A stretch of 64,000 nt of DNA. Source: Botryotinia globosa. Lineage: Eukaryota; Ascomycota; Leotiomycetes; Helotiales; Sclerotiniaceae. Each line of letters opens with the position of its first letter. Positions within the stretch are counted from its first letter, which is position 1. The notes beneath the pieces were generated by a model. It saw only the letters and a list, made by a program, of their open reading frames with translations, was not told where the DNA came from and searched no databases. Position numbers and translations under genes: made by a program. Shown piece after piece: positions 35,972-47,012 of the stretch. The stretch lies in NCBI GenBank assembly GCA_014898425.1, contig RCSZ01000010.1:186001-250000 (forward strand). Direction: 5' to 3'.

Positions 35972-35979
35972 TATATAAA
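35972..35979 (+). promoter_or_regulatory. TATA box of the small secreted-peptide gene
   Basis: A perfect TATATAAA, 127 nt before the ATG at 36099. A short C/A-rich leader follows. This is the best TATA match in the window and suggests a regulated, strongly expressed gene. Confidence 0.6.
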
Positions 35980-36098
35980 CACCAACATCTTCCCCAAATC
36001 TATTCATCCCCCGAGTCTATCGCAACCGCAAACCTACTTTCTTGAAACAGACAGAGACACGAATAGAAAGTAGCAACCAACCCCCAAACCCATCCAAG

Positions 36099-36320
36099 AT
36101 GAAATCCATAACTCTAGCCAGTCTATCAACCCTCATCGCACTCACCGCCGCAATCCAACTACCAACCCCAGAACCACACTGTTCTAACCACACCCGCCCA
36201 TCGCACAGTAATCATACTAGAGTGTCGACTTCTCACCCCATGCCAACCACGCTGGTCACATTACCCGGTGGTGTCTTTGTGCAGACGACGATGCCAACCA
36301 CCACTCAAACTACAGATTGA
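36099..36320 (+). CDS. Small secreted Thr/Pro/His-rich peptide, 73 aa
   Basis: The frame is open from 36042, but that codon is TTG; the ATG at 36099 starts a textbook signal peptide (MKSITLASLSTLIALTAA, 1-18). The mature part of about 55 residues is rich in Thr, Pro, Ser and His. It has one Cys, two NHT glycosylation sequons (SNHTRPS and SNHTRVS, a short internal repeat) and a Thr-rich tail (TTMPTTTQTTD). No family is recognised. A strong TATA box and leader support transcription. It could be a cell-wall-associated or effector-like peptide, or a remnant. The short length and single Cys argue against a disulfide-stabilised fold. Confidence 0.6.
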   Translation: MKSITLASLSTLIALTAAIQLPTPEPHCSNHTRPSHSNHTRVSTSHPMPTTLVTLPGGVFVQTTMPTTTQTTD

Positions 36321-37193
36321 GAATGCCCGGACATGACGCCAGTTGTGTGTGCAAGAATAAGAGCGAGATGTGTATAAATGTTGAGTAGTAAGAGAAAATA
36401 GAAGAGATTAGATCTTCCTGTTCCTTCATTTTCATACAGGTCTCATCCACAATTGAGACGACACGTGATCACTTTGCATAGGTATATCATATGATCTGAG
36501 TGAAAACCTGGCTAGATTCTTCTCAATCATTTCCTCTCTTTGTTTGAATCATTACCATTGGTGTTAGCATATCTCATCACGTATAACGAAATTACGGAAA
36601 TTGTCTCACTCATTGAGGAAGTTGATAGGTCAATTGCAATTCATCAAAGGTCGTTGAGAGGTTGACTCCATTGGATCTAATCCTGAATGGGAAGGTGCTC
36701 ACTGCAATGAAATGCCGATGATTAAGCTTTTGGTGGTCCTTGGCAGATGCACCTGCCGCATATGTTATAAAGCTTCAAAGCTACCCTGGTGTACCTTATT
36801 CCATGGCTCGGATGATACTTTTTCGTATCACACCGGCTTGCCATGGCGGGGCATGTCAATATCATCGTGAACGATCATTCGCTCAGACAAGATCTTCATC
36901 TGCAGGTACCAGAAGTGTGCGGGCAACATACATGAGGGCAAGTACAAGGGGAAATTCGATGTTGTGTCACTTGTGTGATCCGAGGTGTTGATGGCAAAAT
37001 AGAATTGGCAGAGGTTGGGGAAAGTGTTAATAAAGAGCTACATTTCCTTACCGTCATGTTGGTTCTACTACCTCTTCACCTCCTTCTCTGGCCACCGCTT
37101 CTTCTCTCCTTCCTTTCCTCGCCGTTTCTCCCTATTCATTTGTGAAGATTCAATCGATTGCCTGTCAATTGATATCATCAAGCTTCTTCAATC
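36321..37193. other. Intergenic, upstream of the sedolisin gene
   Basis: Contains the 3' flank of the peptide gene and the promoter of the protease gene; pyrimidine-rich from 37,070 to 37,140. An open frame at 36740-36991 begins with TTG and is not called. Confidence 0.7.
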
Positions 37194-39100
37194 ATGATGT
37201 ATCCCAAAACCGCCATTTGTGCGGGTTTGCTTTCCCAAGCTCTCCCAGCATATGGTGCTGTCATGGAGAAATTGGCTGCCGCACCTAGCGGATGGACTGC
37301 TGCTTCGGAAACAGATTCAACTGCAGCCATCACCCTCACAGTTGGTCTCGCTATGCAGAATCTCGATCAATTGGAAGCCAAACTTCGTGCCGTTTCCACA
37401 CCAGGAAACGCAGAGTATGGAAATCATATGGATAGTGATGAGGCCAATGCTTTGTTTGCCCCTTCTGCGGATGCGAGCAGCGCGGTTACTTCGTGGTTGA
37501 CAAGTGCTGGTGCTCAAAATATCGTGAGCGATGGATCGACCATTTCCTTCGCCACCACAATTGAGAAGGCCAATTCAATGCTTAATGCATCATTCAAGAG
37601 CTATACAAGTAATGGCGTAACGAAAGTTCGAACTACTCAATACTCCGTCCCGGATGACGTTGCCGAACACATCGAGCTCATCTCTCCAACAACTTACTTC
37701 GGAAAGGCAGTCGCAAATGCGCCAACTAAGGTTAGAAAGGGAACTACTTCACCTTCGAAAGTAACAGTTGATGCTTCTTGCTCAACATCCATCACTCCTA
37801 AGTGCATCAAGGAATTATACAACATTGGAAATTATACCCCCTCAGTCTCATCCGGTAGCAGACTCGGATTCGGTAGTTTCCTCAACGAATCAGCTCTCTA
37901 TGCCGATCTCTTCCAATATGAGAGTTACTTTGGTATCCCAGAACAGAACTTCACAGTTACTCTCATCAATGGAGCTACTAACGATCAAAATGAAGCTACT
38001 GCTTCGTTTATTGAAGCAAATCTTGATGTTCAAAACATTATTGGTGTTGCTCATCCTTTACCTGTTCAAGAATTCATCACTGGTGGGGAGCCACCATTCA
38101 TCCCTAACATTGATTTCCCAGTTCTGGCCAATAACCCCAACGAGCCATATTTGCCGTATTATGAGTACTTGTTGTCTCAACCAAACTCCGCTTTACCACA
38201 AGTCATCTCAAACTCTTATGGTGATGATGAAGATGTACGTTTTCTCCGACTCTCTTTGTCCTTCATCAGATGTTTCATTGCTAACCCATCACTCAGACAG
38301 TTCCATATGCCTACGCTGTACGAGTTTGCAACTTGATCGGTATCATGGGTCTCCGCGGTATCTCCGTCCTTGAATCCTCAGGAGACACTGGTGTAGGAGC
38401 CGGTTGTGTTGCAAACGATGGTCTTAACACCCCGTACTTCCAACCTCAATTCCCTGGTACATGCCCATACATTACATCTGTGGGAGGAACTCAAGCTGTA
38501 GCTCCCGAAGTTGCTTGGGATAATGGTTCAGGAGGTTTCTCAAACTACTTCCCTACCGCTTGGTATCAAGTAGCTGCTGTTGATGAATACTTGAGCACAC
38601 ATATTAGTCCAAGCACCAAGGAATACTATGAGAGCTACACTAATTTCTCAGGAAGAGGTTTCCCTGATATCTCGGCTCATAGTTTGACTCCTGAGTATGT
38701 TCTCATGCCCTATCAAATCTTGATAAACACTTACTAACCCGAAACTAGTTACCAAGTTGTCTACGGTGGTAGACTTTCTCGTTCAGGTGGTACTTCCGCT
38801 GCTGCTCCTGTTGTTGCCGGTATTCTCGGTCTTCTTAACGACGCACGATTCAAAGCAGGAAAACCAGCTTTAGGATTTGTTAATCCTCTCCTTTATCTTC
38901 TCGGCAAAGGAGCTCTTAATGATATCACCGGAGGAGCTGCTATTGGATGCAATGGTGTCAATGCACAGACTGGCGAGTCAGTACCTGGAGGAGCAGTTAT
39001 TCCATACGCAAGTTGGAATGCGACAAAGGGATGGGATCCTGTTACAGGATTGGGAACACCAAATTTTGAGAAATTGAAGGAGCTCGTCTTGAGTTATTAA
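37194..39100 (+). CDS. Secreted sedolisin (S53) serine-carboxyl peptidase
   Basis: Three exons: 37194-38234, 38297-38694 and 38749-39100, giving 596 aa. Intron 2 has a perfect CTAAC branch site. The start is either of two adjacent ATGs (37194, 37197). A signal peptide (about 1-21) is followed by a pro-kumamolisin-type propeptide (to about residue 190, with TTQYSVPDDVAEHIELISPT). The catalytic domain has the sedolisin triad: Glu-274 and Asp-278 in IEANLDVQN, and Ser-496 in SGGTSAAAP. The oxyanion Asp-377 is in SSGDTGVG. The C-terminal GWDPVTGLGTPNFEKL is the usual calcium-site region. Such enzymes (tripeptidyl- or endo-peptidases) work outside the cell at acidic pH. Whether it removes tripeptides cannot be seen from sequence. 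Confidence 0.94.
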
Positions 39101-40339
39101 ACTCGCTCCCGAGACGATGGATCAGTGGATGATGGGTTGAGGAGCTAGAGATGAAAAGTTCCAAAAACTTGTGGAGGGATTTGTATATAAATTACGCAGA
39201 AACGAATAATTGCCATAGTAAAGTGAATTGATAATTCTTAAAATCATGATCTTTCTGTTGCACTCCATCAAGTACCTTTTCTCATGATCAGGCAGCCAAC
39301 GGACGAGTATGTGTGATTGTTTACAATATAAGTACAGGTATACAAAGTATATCGTAACATGTAATTAGATAGCTAACCGAACCAAACCGAACAGGGAGGG
39401 AGGTAGGTATCCTACGAGTAATCTTACATTATATTTTATGTTTTATATCATGATGTCATGTCATGATAATAGGATGTGAGATTGGGTAACCTTAGTATCA
39501 TCCCAGAGGAAAATTTACATACAGATACCTGGCTGTAGTCGTGAACTGGCAGGTAGCTGATGTAGCTGATAACTTTGTCAGCATATCTAATTGTGATGAT
39601 TGAGTCGGAGTTGCGAAACTTTGGGATTCCTGGGGTTTGTAGCTAGCTAGATCCTGGTACTGGTGGACATGAGAAGGCCGAGATGATCAATAAATATAAT
39701 AGAATTGGAGATTTGAACTTTGGGATTTGGAGCTCTGGAATCGAGAAGCCATTTGACGGGTTGGGTTGGATTTACACACCTAGTATGTTATGGAAGAAGG
39801 GAGAAGGAGGTTTTCTCCTGGAGTTGAGCTGAGCTGAGCTGAGAGAAAGGGAACTGATGACGATGACGATAGATTGCATGTTCGATATGGATGTACGGGG
39901 GTTGTATGCAATGCAATGCATGAACTACTAGGTACTTGACTAGTTCTCCAGATACATTCGAAGTCGGAGTTTTCTGTTGGACAAATCGTCTTGTTATGTA
40001 TGTCATGTGAGGGAAGAAAGAGCTGTGTTACTTCTTCTTTCTTTCCTTTCCTTTCTGTGCTTTCTTTCTTTGTTGTTTTACTTGATACTATTCACGATTG
40101 CTGACTCTTGTATTTGAATCGAAGTTGCGATTGTGTGATTCTCTTTTATTCTAGAGTTTCATATTCTGATTACCTGCATGGTAAGGTAAATTAAGTACCG
40201 GAATCTATCTCCCGAAGTGCAACTCTCCAACCACTCACTCCCCAATCGAGACGGTAACACTGCAAAGAATTTCTGTTTGGGAAACGAGCAAGATGTCGTT
40301 GCATATTAGATACACAGTGCTTTTACTCTGTTCTTCGCA
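39101..40339. other. Intergenic
   Basis: 3' flank of the sedolisin gene and A/T-mixed sequence. A short GAGCT repeat (GAGCTGAGCTGAGCTGAGAG, around 39,825-39,845) and TTTC/CTTT-rich tracts around 40,035-40,070 are visible. No gene seen. Confidence 0.65.
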
Positions 40340-41430
40340 ATGACATTCCTAGCAGGGCGCTTTTCGCATTTCTCGCATGCGAAGCGGTATCATCCAGATT
40401 TGAAAGATGGAGTGGAGGGAATAGGAAGAGGAATCTTCCTGGTAATGGGAATGGGATGGAGGAGTTTAGGTTTCTGAATAAATATACGGAGGGTGAGTTT
40501 TAGTTGGGGGTTTTGAGAGATTTGGAGAGGAATGGAGGAATTGGGAGAGGGGAGGAGGGGATGTTACATCGTGCTGTGTTGTGAGATTCAGAGCTAACGG
40601 ATGACATTGCGTAGAATATAGAGTCAAATCTCTCCCCGATACTCCTTTTGATATCGGAGAAATGTATGCGGGATTAATGCCAATTGATATGAAGAATAAG
40701 TCAAGAGGCTTTATTTTGTCTTTGAACCGACGGTTGGAGAACCAGTTGACGAGGTTACTATTTGGTTGAATCGAGGGCCTGGTGAGTTGTCCTTGTAGAT
40801 TACTTTGGCATCTGGCATGGAAAACTCTAAGGAAGAAGCTGATGATCAAAATCGACTGTAGTTCTTTAGAAGCCTTCTTTCAAGAAAATGGACGGTTTAT
40901 TTAGAGTTGGGAAATGTACAACATGGATTCATCTTACGAATGTTCTTTGGTGAGTAGAATTACTGCTCTGACTGTATCCATCTGAGAGGAACCCATGACT
41001 AACAGTGAAAAGGGTCGAACAACCAGTTGGAACGGGATTCTCAACTGGTGAGGATTTTCTAGTCATCGAATTGCAAGTGATTCTATCACTAACATCAGAT
41101 AGGAGCTTTAGCCTATGACCCCGTCATTGGCTCCCATGTATATGCCCAACAAGAAGCACCAGCCGTTCCATTCCTTCTCCAGAATAATAACAGATTCCGT
41201 CTCAACGCAAGTTTTGTAGCTCATTTAGAAGCGCTTCATGAATCATGCGACTATTCGGATTTCATATCGGAATATTTAACTTTTCCACCATCACATGTTC
41301 AACCACCTAAATACTTCGACTACAACTCCCTTCCAACTACCTATTCCACTATACAACAGTACATCCCCAGACCAATCAATCAACCTCCTCTACTAGCACG
41401 CAAGCGAGCAAGCAACAACCCCCATTCCCG
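40340..41430 (+). pseudogene. Broken S10 serine carboxypeptidase
   Basis: Pieces of a secreted S10 carboxypeptidase in order but in different frames: FRFLNKYTE (to 40491), then after an intron-like gap EYRVKSLPDTPFDIGEMYAG (from 40614). A one-base loss near 40,710 follows. Next come EVTIWLNRGPG (GGPG spoiled to RGPG), SSLEAFFQENGRFI followed by a stop, WIHLTNVLW (to about 40,950), VEQPVGTGFSTG (41,014-41,050), and finally GALAYDPVIGSHVY and PKYFDYN (to about 41,330). The segment that normally carries the catalytic Ser (GESYAG) between FSTG and GALAYDP is absent. At least one frameshift, one stop, a lost splice acceptor and a deletion of about 100 residues make activity impossible. The C-terminal third, with the Asp and His of the triad, is also missing. 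Confidence 0.78.
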
Positions 41431-42176
41431 AACCCTCCATCTCATACTAATCACCCAGCCAGTCTTCCGATATAAAACCACATCGCTGCTATGCAACAAA
41501 TCTTATATTTGATATCAGCATACCCATCATATTTCATAAGCTTCCCGATTTCTCTCGAGCAGCTCGCGTCTTCGTTCCATACAATTATGATGGGGATTGT
41601 AGGGGTGGGAAAATCGCTCGCCGCTGTTGAACTTGTAGGCTTCGGGCCGGACTACTCTTGGTTAATGTATCCTGATTCCGCTGTGTGTACTTATTTGAAC
41701 TCTACGGAGCATGTTAGGTTGAACCCAGCAAAGTTATTTGTAAGACTGCATACGAATTTGAGATGCGGAAAAAGAGAAAACGCTGTTGCGGTATCATTTT
41801 CGATGACAGGGATCCCAGGTGTCTTATAGGTTGAATCTATACTTCGAGGTAGCTTCTAGGAAACATCGATGATTCATATTCAGTACCTGCTGACTATGTT
41901 TCAAATCGTTGAATTTTATGAATAGTTCTTCAAACTATGGAAATGCAGAAATTTGAAAATACAGAGATGAATATTCACAGGAACAAATTCTTCATCAGAA
42001 GCATGTAATGCTGCATAAAACTGTATTGTACACTCATACGTTGACGTAATGAAAAATGTTCTTATAGAAAAATGCTTACATGTACCAAACATATTGAAAC
42101 AGAATCAAAAGCTAATCTACATCCAAACTCCCATTTACCAGTCGCATCTCCCATGCAATTCGTACAAGCATTGCAA
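41431..42176. other. Intergenic
   Basis: An ATG-initiated frame of 112 codons lies at 41491-41829, directly after the carboxypeptidase relic. It does not match the missing part of that protein and has no recognisable motif, so it is not called. The rest is A/T-mixed flank of the convergent monooxygenase gene. Confidence 0.6.
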
Positions 42177-43775
42177 TCATTGATTCTTATCAAACCCTGC
42201 ACCTCCAGCAGCAGTAAACTCCAATTCCTCCGTCAGATTTCCATACTGCGCAACCCAATAATCAACAAGATAATTCTGTCTCTGTTTCCACGGACCCCTA
42301 TCGCCCGCCATAGGCAAATATCCCTTTGCTTTCTCCAGATAGGTACTACTCAAATTCAACATGGGTTGAGAGGCCATCTTATTGCCATGAACTTTCGGTA
42401 CGGCTGATACAATATTGTTGTCTCGCATGTGTTTAAGCAATCGAACTAATACTCCCGCGGTAGTATCGGCTCCTAATGTCCACGAGGCGTTTGTATAACC
42501 GATGACTATCACTGCGTTGGGCATGTCTTGAAGCATCATGCCTTTCCACACGTACTTGGTAGAATAGTCGTAAGGGACGCCGTCGATGCTCACTTTTGCG
42601 CCACCGGCGAGTTGCATCTTAAGTCCGGTGGCTGTGATGATTATATCGGCATCGAGGCTTTTCCCTGATTCGAGTTCAATACCAGATGATGTGACGGTTT
42701 TAATGGTATCAGTTACGACATCGGCTTTTCCCGAGTGAAGACATTTGAAGAAATCGTTGTCTGGACAGAGGCAAAGACGTTGTTCCCAAGGATTGTATTT
42801 GGGGCTGAAATTAGGATCAATGGGCATGGTTGATGGAATTTCCTTCTTGGTCTTTGCTCGAAGGATTTTGCAAGCGGTGCTGGGAAACTGGCGACAGAAG
42901 TGGAAGAATAGTAATGGGAGCACGAGAAATCTCCAACGTATCAATGGGCTAGCCATCCAACTTGGAAGATATTTGCGCATGGAACTTCCAGTGCGATCTC
43001 TTGCGGGAACTCCTATTATCCATGAAGGACTTCGTTGTAACATTGTTATTTTGGCTGCCTTGTCTGCCAGATTTGGTATCAGTGTAATTGCCGTAGCACC
43101 ACTTCCAATGACAACTATTTTCTTGTCGGTGTAATCGAGATCTTGGGGCCAGAATTGAGGATGTATCCTCTTGCCCTTAAAGTTGTCTAGTCCAGGTATC
43201 TCGACTTTCAATGGCTCGCTGTAGTCATAATAACCTGTACCCCAAATGATCCATCGTCCTTTGATAGTACTCTTTCTTCCACCGGCATCAACTGCTAATG
43301 ACCATTGCTGTTGTTCCGTTGACCAGTCTGCCGACGTAACTTTATGGTGAAACTGTATCTTCTTATCAATACCATATTCCTCGGCAGATTCTCTAAAATA
43401 TGTGCGGATTGATTCACCGTCAGCGATTGACAGGGAGCTCAACCATGGTCGCCATGGGAATCCAAATGTATGTAAATCTGAGTCGGATCTGATGCCAGGG
43501 TATCGAAATAGATCCCACGTTCCGCCAATTGCTCCGCGATTCTCGAGGATAGTGTAGGTCAAGCCCGGAAGTTCTGTTTGGACACGACTGCAGAATGTTA
43601 GTTATCTGGTTTGAGAATTTTGTACTCAAGTACTTGAATCGTTAAATAGAGCGACATGGATAAGAATTTAATGTCCAAGAATTGGGTCTTACTATGCAGC
43701 ATTAATTCCCGATAAGCCAGCACCAACGATAACAATGTCGTAATCACAATTCCCAGATCTTTGTACAGAACCCAT
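42177..43775 (-). CDS. Baeyer-Villiger-type FAD monooxygenase
   Basis: Two exons on the minus strand, 43693-43775 and 42177-43587, giving 497 aa; the 105-nt intron has a CTAAC branch site close to its acceptor. The N terminus reads YDIVIVGAGLSG (residues 12-23), the FAD-binding GxGxxG, then GTWDLFRYPGIRSDSD, the flavin-proximal loop of class B monooxygenases. A Baeyer-Villiger-like fingerprint FKGKRIHPQFWPQD follows at about residue 160. Then GSGATA at about 184 binds NADPH, and ATGLKMQ lies near the C terminus. In the fingerprint the residue after His is Pro rather than the usual Thr/Ser. The enzyme inserts one oxygen atom into a ketone or oxidises N/S centres; the substrate is unknown. No other secondary-metabolism gene is adjacent, so a stand-alone detoxification or catabolic role is plausible. 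Confidence 0.9.
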
Positions 43776-45459
43776 GATGCTTTTTTATGTTGTTGTAGAG
43801 ATGTACAGCAGGGAGGTATACGCAATAGATGTTGATACTATATTGAAAAGTAAGGCTCGGCAAGAGAAACAGTGGCGGTATCAGGAAAAGTACGAAACCA
43901 AGAATAGAGGAATTGGAAGATATGAAAAGCGAAAGAGAAGAAGTCATTCGAAGTGAATGTAGGAAATAGATCAAAGATATACCCCGAGGCTCAATGCTTA
44001 GAATACATGAAACATTTGAAAGGAAAGAGGAGAATAATCTGATATTTGCATTTGCCGTTAAGACATGCTCTCGATCTCAACACATGAGACCGAGCTCCAT
44101 CTTTAGAGCGTATGTCTCTCGCAAAGCTAAACAGAAGCAAGCTTAGTTGATACTATTGGCGTCGGTGAGTATGGTGCTATGGTGGTATGATCGGCATACG
44201 GAACGACTCAGAGATTTCCATATTCCGTGGGTAGTTGTTATTGGCCTTCATCTTCATGCTTGATATTCAAATGACCATGCGATGAATGGTGATTTATGGG
44301 GAGTGCAGAAGTTCAGGTGAAAATAAGAAAATGGGCAGAGGCAACTTTAGCATGAATGAAGATGAAGGGGCAAAATAGTTCCGCAACCGAGATGTTTGCA
44401 ACGAATGTGCGCAAGCCCTTAAGTGATTACATAATTGAGCCTTGTTTCCGAGCCATTACCGAGGCCCATTTGAACCATTTTGTCAATAAGTCGACCACTC
44501 TATCTTCGGGCCACCCCTCTTTTGCGCCACCCTTTTACACTAAAAATCACATTTTTGGTTTATTAATATCTTTATAAATATTAAATATAATTTAATAAAA
44601 ACTTATAGTTCTATAGTTCAAGTTATTTAAGTTTATTCTGAAATTTTTAGATTTTTAGGATTTTTATAGATCAATTTCTAAAGCTTCAAAATATCCATTT
44701 TTTAATTTGTATAGAAATTATATATAAATTTAAAACTTTTATATAACCTACCTATGCAGGCGCATCAAAATATATCTCGTAGGTTTCGATACCAAACACG
44801 TGATTCAGGATATCGGAAGTCATGGTGATTCTTCCGCCGAGGGCAACGTCACCATCCTTGATTAAAGAGAGTTGAGATGAGCAGCTGATTTCATCCATCT
44901 CGCTGTATCCTTGACTGTTATACGAGTGTATAAACCCCGTCAAGCCAGTTCGGAGTTCTAGATTGTCCATGTCTACCACGTCGACCTACACGTGTGATAT
45001 CCCGAGAATAGAAAAGGAGTATGAAGAAGATGGATCAAAATAATAAGAAAGTGCCGTCGAAAGTTTGACTGGCCAGCAGAGTACTTTGTGAATAGGGAAG
45101 GGATGCGGAAGAAATATGGATGGAATGGATGAAGAAAAGTAGAAAGGTTCAGAGTTATTCATCGTCAAAAGTTTGACCAACTTGCTGTCCAAAGATAGGG
45201 AAGGAATTACTGATGGATAAATCAATGCAGAACGATAGGGGAATCCAAGGCAACCTCGTTAGATCATCTTTTCATTGAACAGGTTCCCTCGTCGTAAACA
45301 GAGAAAGAACCACCCTCTGCATTATGATAAAATTACTTGGTGAACCTCATCTTAACACCTCAAACACTACAACCACGGCTCACAAAAAACAGCCTTGTTT
45401 TGTTTGGCAGTATCTTTTACTAGCACACACACCCAACGAAAGACCTTTCATTCTTAATC
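43776..45459. other. Intergenic with a small AT-rich island
   Basis: Upstream flanks of the monooxygenase (minus) and the 2EXR gene (plus). It contains the AT island at 44560-44755. A minus-strand frame ending at 44752, with an ATG at 44970 (73 codons, MDNLELRTGLTGFIHSYNSQ), has fairly normal codon use. It may be a fragment of a gene cut by that island, but no family is recognised. Confidence 0.55.
44560..44755. other. Small AT-rich relic island
   Basis: About 195 bases of almost pure A/T inside normal DNA, with sharp edges. No open frame or terminal repeat is visible. Composition is like the 14-kb island, so a RIP-eroded solo fragment or a short non-autonomous element is the likely origin. 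Confidence 0.55.
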
Positions 45460-46188
45460 ATGGCATCGATAACAACCAATCATGATGTCAACTGCACCCC
45501 TCTTACCTCCTTTGGGGTGTTTTCGAATCTATCCCCCGAGATCCGCCAGCATATCTTCGACTTGACCCGCTTTCACTGCCCACCTCGAATTGTCCACTAT
45601 GACGCTCGTAAGATATGGGGATCTTCACTTCAAGTCACACTTCTGTCTTATCACAGCAGAGAGCGTTTGCCTTGGCAAAATGAGGATGCAATGGATCAGC
45701 ACAGATACACTATGATTCCTCGGGATCCTGATATCAGACGTCTTCCTCCTTGTTTCCACGTCTGCCGCGAAGCTCGACAGCGATGTTACAATTTTTTTAC
45801 TTGGTTAAGAAATGGTGTTTGGTTCGATTGTGATCGGGAAACTCTCTTTGTGTTTGATGCTTCACATCCTGACGCAATTTTATCGGAACTTGAGCTGTTA
45901 CCTCCGCCACCTCCTGAGTGGGACGATGGGGAGAAGAATTGTAAAGAGCTGAATATTGGAAATCTGAAGTATCTTATTATGGATGAAGCTACCGTGGAGA
46001 GATTCATCACTAATAAGGGTGGGCCCGGCTGGCACGATTTGTTCGGAGTGCTGATGGAAAGTTTGATTGAAGTCCAAATTATACAAACTCCGAAGATCCA
46101 AGCACCATCATGGGGACCACCAATACTGACTATACCGATGCCGATTGAGAGACATGATATGTGTATTACTGATATATTTATAAGGTAG
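45460..46188 (+). CDS. 2EXR domain protein
   Basis: Single exon, 242 aa. The N-terminal region (about 16-60) reads FGVFSNLSPEIRQHIFDLT, then PPRIVHYDAR, the F-x-x-L-P-x-E-I-R-x-x-I-(W/F) pattern with following PR-(I/V)-V of the fungal 2EXR family (named for its two ExR motifs). A second conserved block, PPCFHVCREARQRCYNFF at about 97-114, is the usual LLxVCREAR element. A Pro-rich stretch (LLPPPPPEW) precedes a mixed C-terminal part. There is no signal peptide. The family is expanded in leotiomycetes and has no known biochemical function; an F-box-like role has been suggested from the N-terminal pattern, which is inference only. The ATG follows an A/C-rich leader. Confidence 0.85.
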   Translation: MASITTNHDVNCTPLTSFGVFSNLSPEIRQHIFDLTRFHCPPRIVHYDARKIWGSSLQVTLLSYHSRERLPWQNEDAMDQHRYTMIPRDPDIRRLPPCFHVCREARQRCYNFFTWLRNGVWFDCDRETLFVFDASHPDAILSELELLPPPPPEWDDGEKNCKELNIGNLKYLIMDEATVERFITNKGGPGWHDLFGVLMESLIEVQIIQTPKIQAPSWGPPILTIPMPIERHDMCITDIFIR

Positions 46189-47012
46189 ACTGGAGATCGG
46201 CTTTGGTCAGATAAATTGGGCACATTGGTACGGCTGTAGACAGCTAGGTGAGGTGTCATCATAGTGGTCTCAGCACTTTGAGAGTTCAGATATCAACAAT
46301 CAACAGCGAAGTAATAGGTAGATCGTGTCAATTATAGCAGCGACTCTTTCGGATGATCACGTCAATAATGTACTTCTAATCTTTCAACTCATTTGAATCA
46401 TCCAGTTCATTCCGTACTTCCCCAATGATAGCCTATCCTGGATTTTAAATCATAGTCCAATACTCGCAATGATTCAGATAATGAATACTCTGATATATAA
46501 GATGGCTCACATTATCTATCCCATTCTTACGGCAGCATAGGCGGGGTGAAGTAACGTATGAAAGGAAATGTAGCTTAAATGAAACTTCGAGATCTTGTGA
46601 CCTGTTCGGTATTCGTATAATTACAAATCAGGGGAGATTGAATGGCCTGAACACCGGTTCGAGATATGGCAATCATTCTTATGTTTGAATTTTTGAGGTC
46701 TTAAGGAATAACTCTGGATCGTTTGATGCAATTATGAGAATGTTTACGAAGTGTGATGTTCACGTCAAGCATTTGTCCGTCAGTCAATCAATCAATCAAT
46801 CAGCAAGGTCAAGTGTATTCAAAACATCGAAGTTTTCTTATTAAGTTCAAAGGAACAACCTCTAATCAACTATATACATGGTTTGAGACGAACCCACAGT
46901 CCGAAGTTCGGGAGCCAATCATTCTCGGGAGGAATTAAGTAATATATACAGATCTTTGATGCTTGAATTAATTTCCTCACATCTCAGCTAAGTGATTGTC
47001 AAGGAAGAAAAC
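46189..47012. other. Convergent intergenic region
   Basis: 3' flanks of the 2EXR gene (plus) and the royal-jelly-like gene (minus). A short (TCAA)n run lies at 46782-46802. No gene seen. Confidence 0.65.

Larger units (their letters stand above)
34403..36098. other. Intergenic between PIL1 and a small secreted-peptide gene
   Basis: Divergent promoter interval of 1.7 kb. It contains a 13-bp tandem repeat (34601-34652), a 38-bp tandem repeat (35767-35880) and a TATA box (35972-35979). An ATG-initiated frame at 35122-35448 (108 codons) has no family resemblance and is not called. Confidence 0.7.

Noticed and set aside
41491..41829. 112-codon frame after the carboxypeptidase relic
   Set aside because: It does not match the missing carboxypeptidase C terminus and has no motif. 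It could still be an unrelated remnant.
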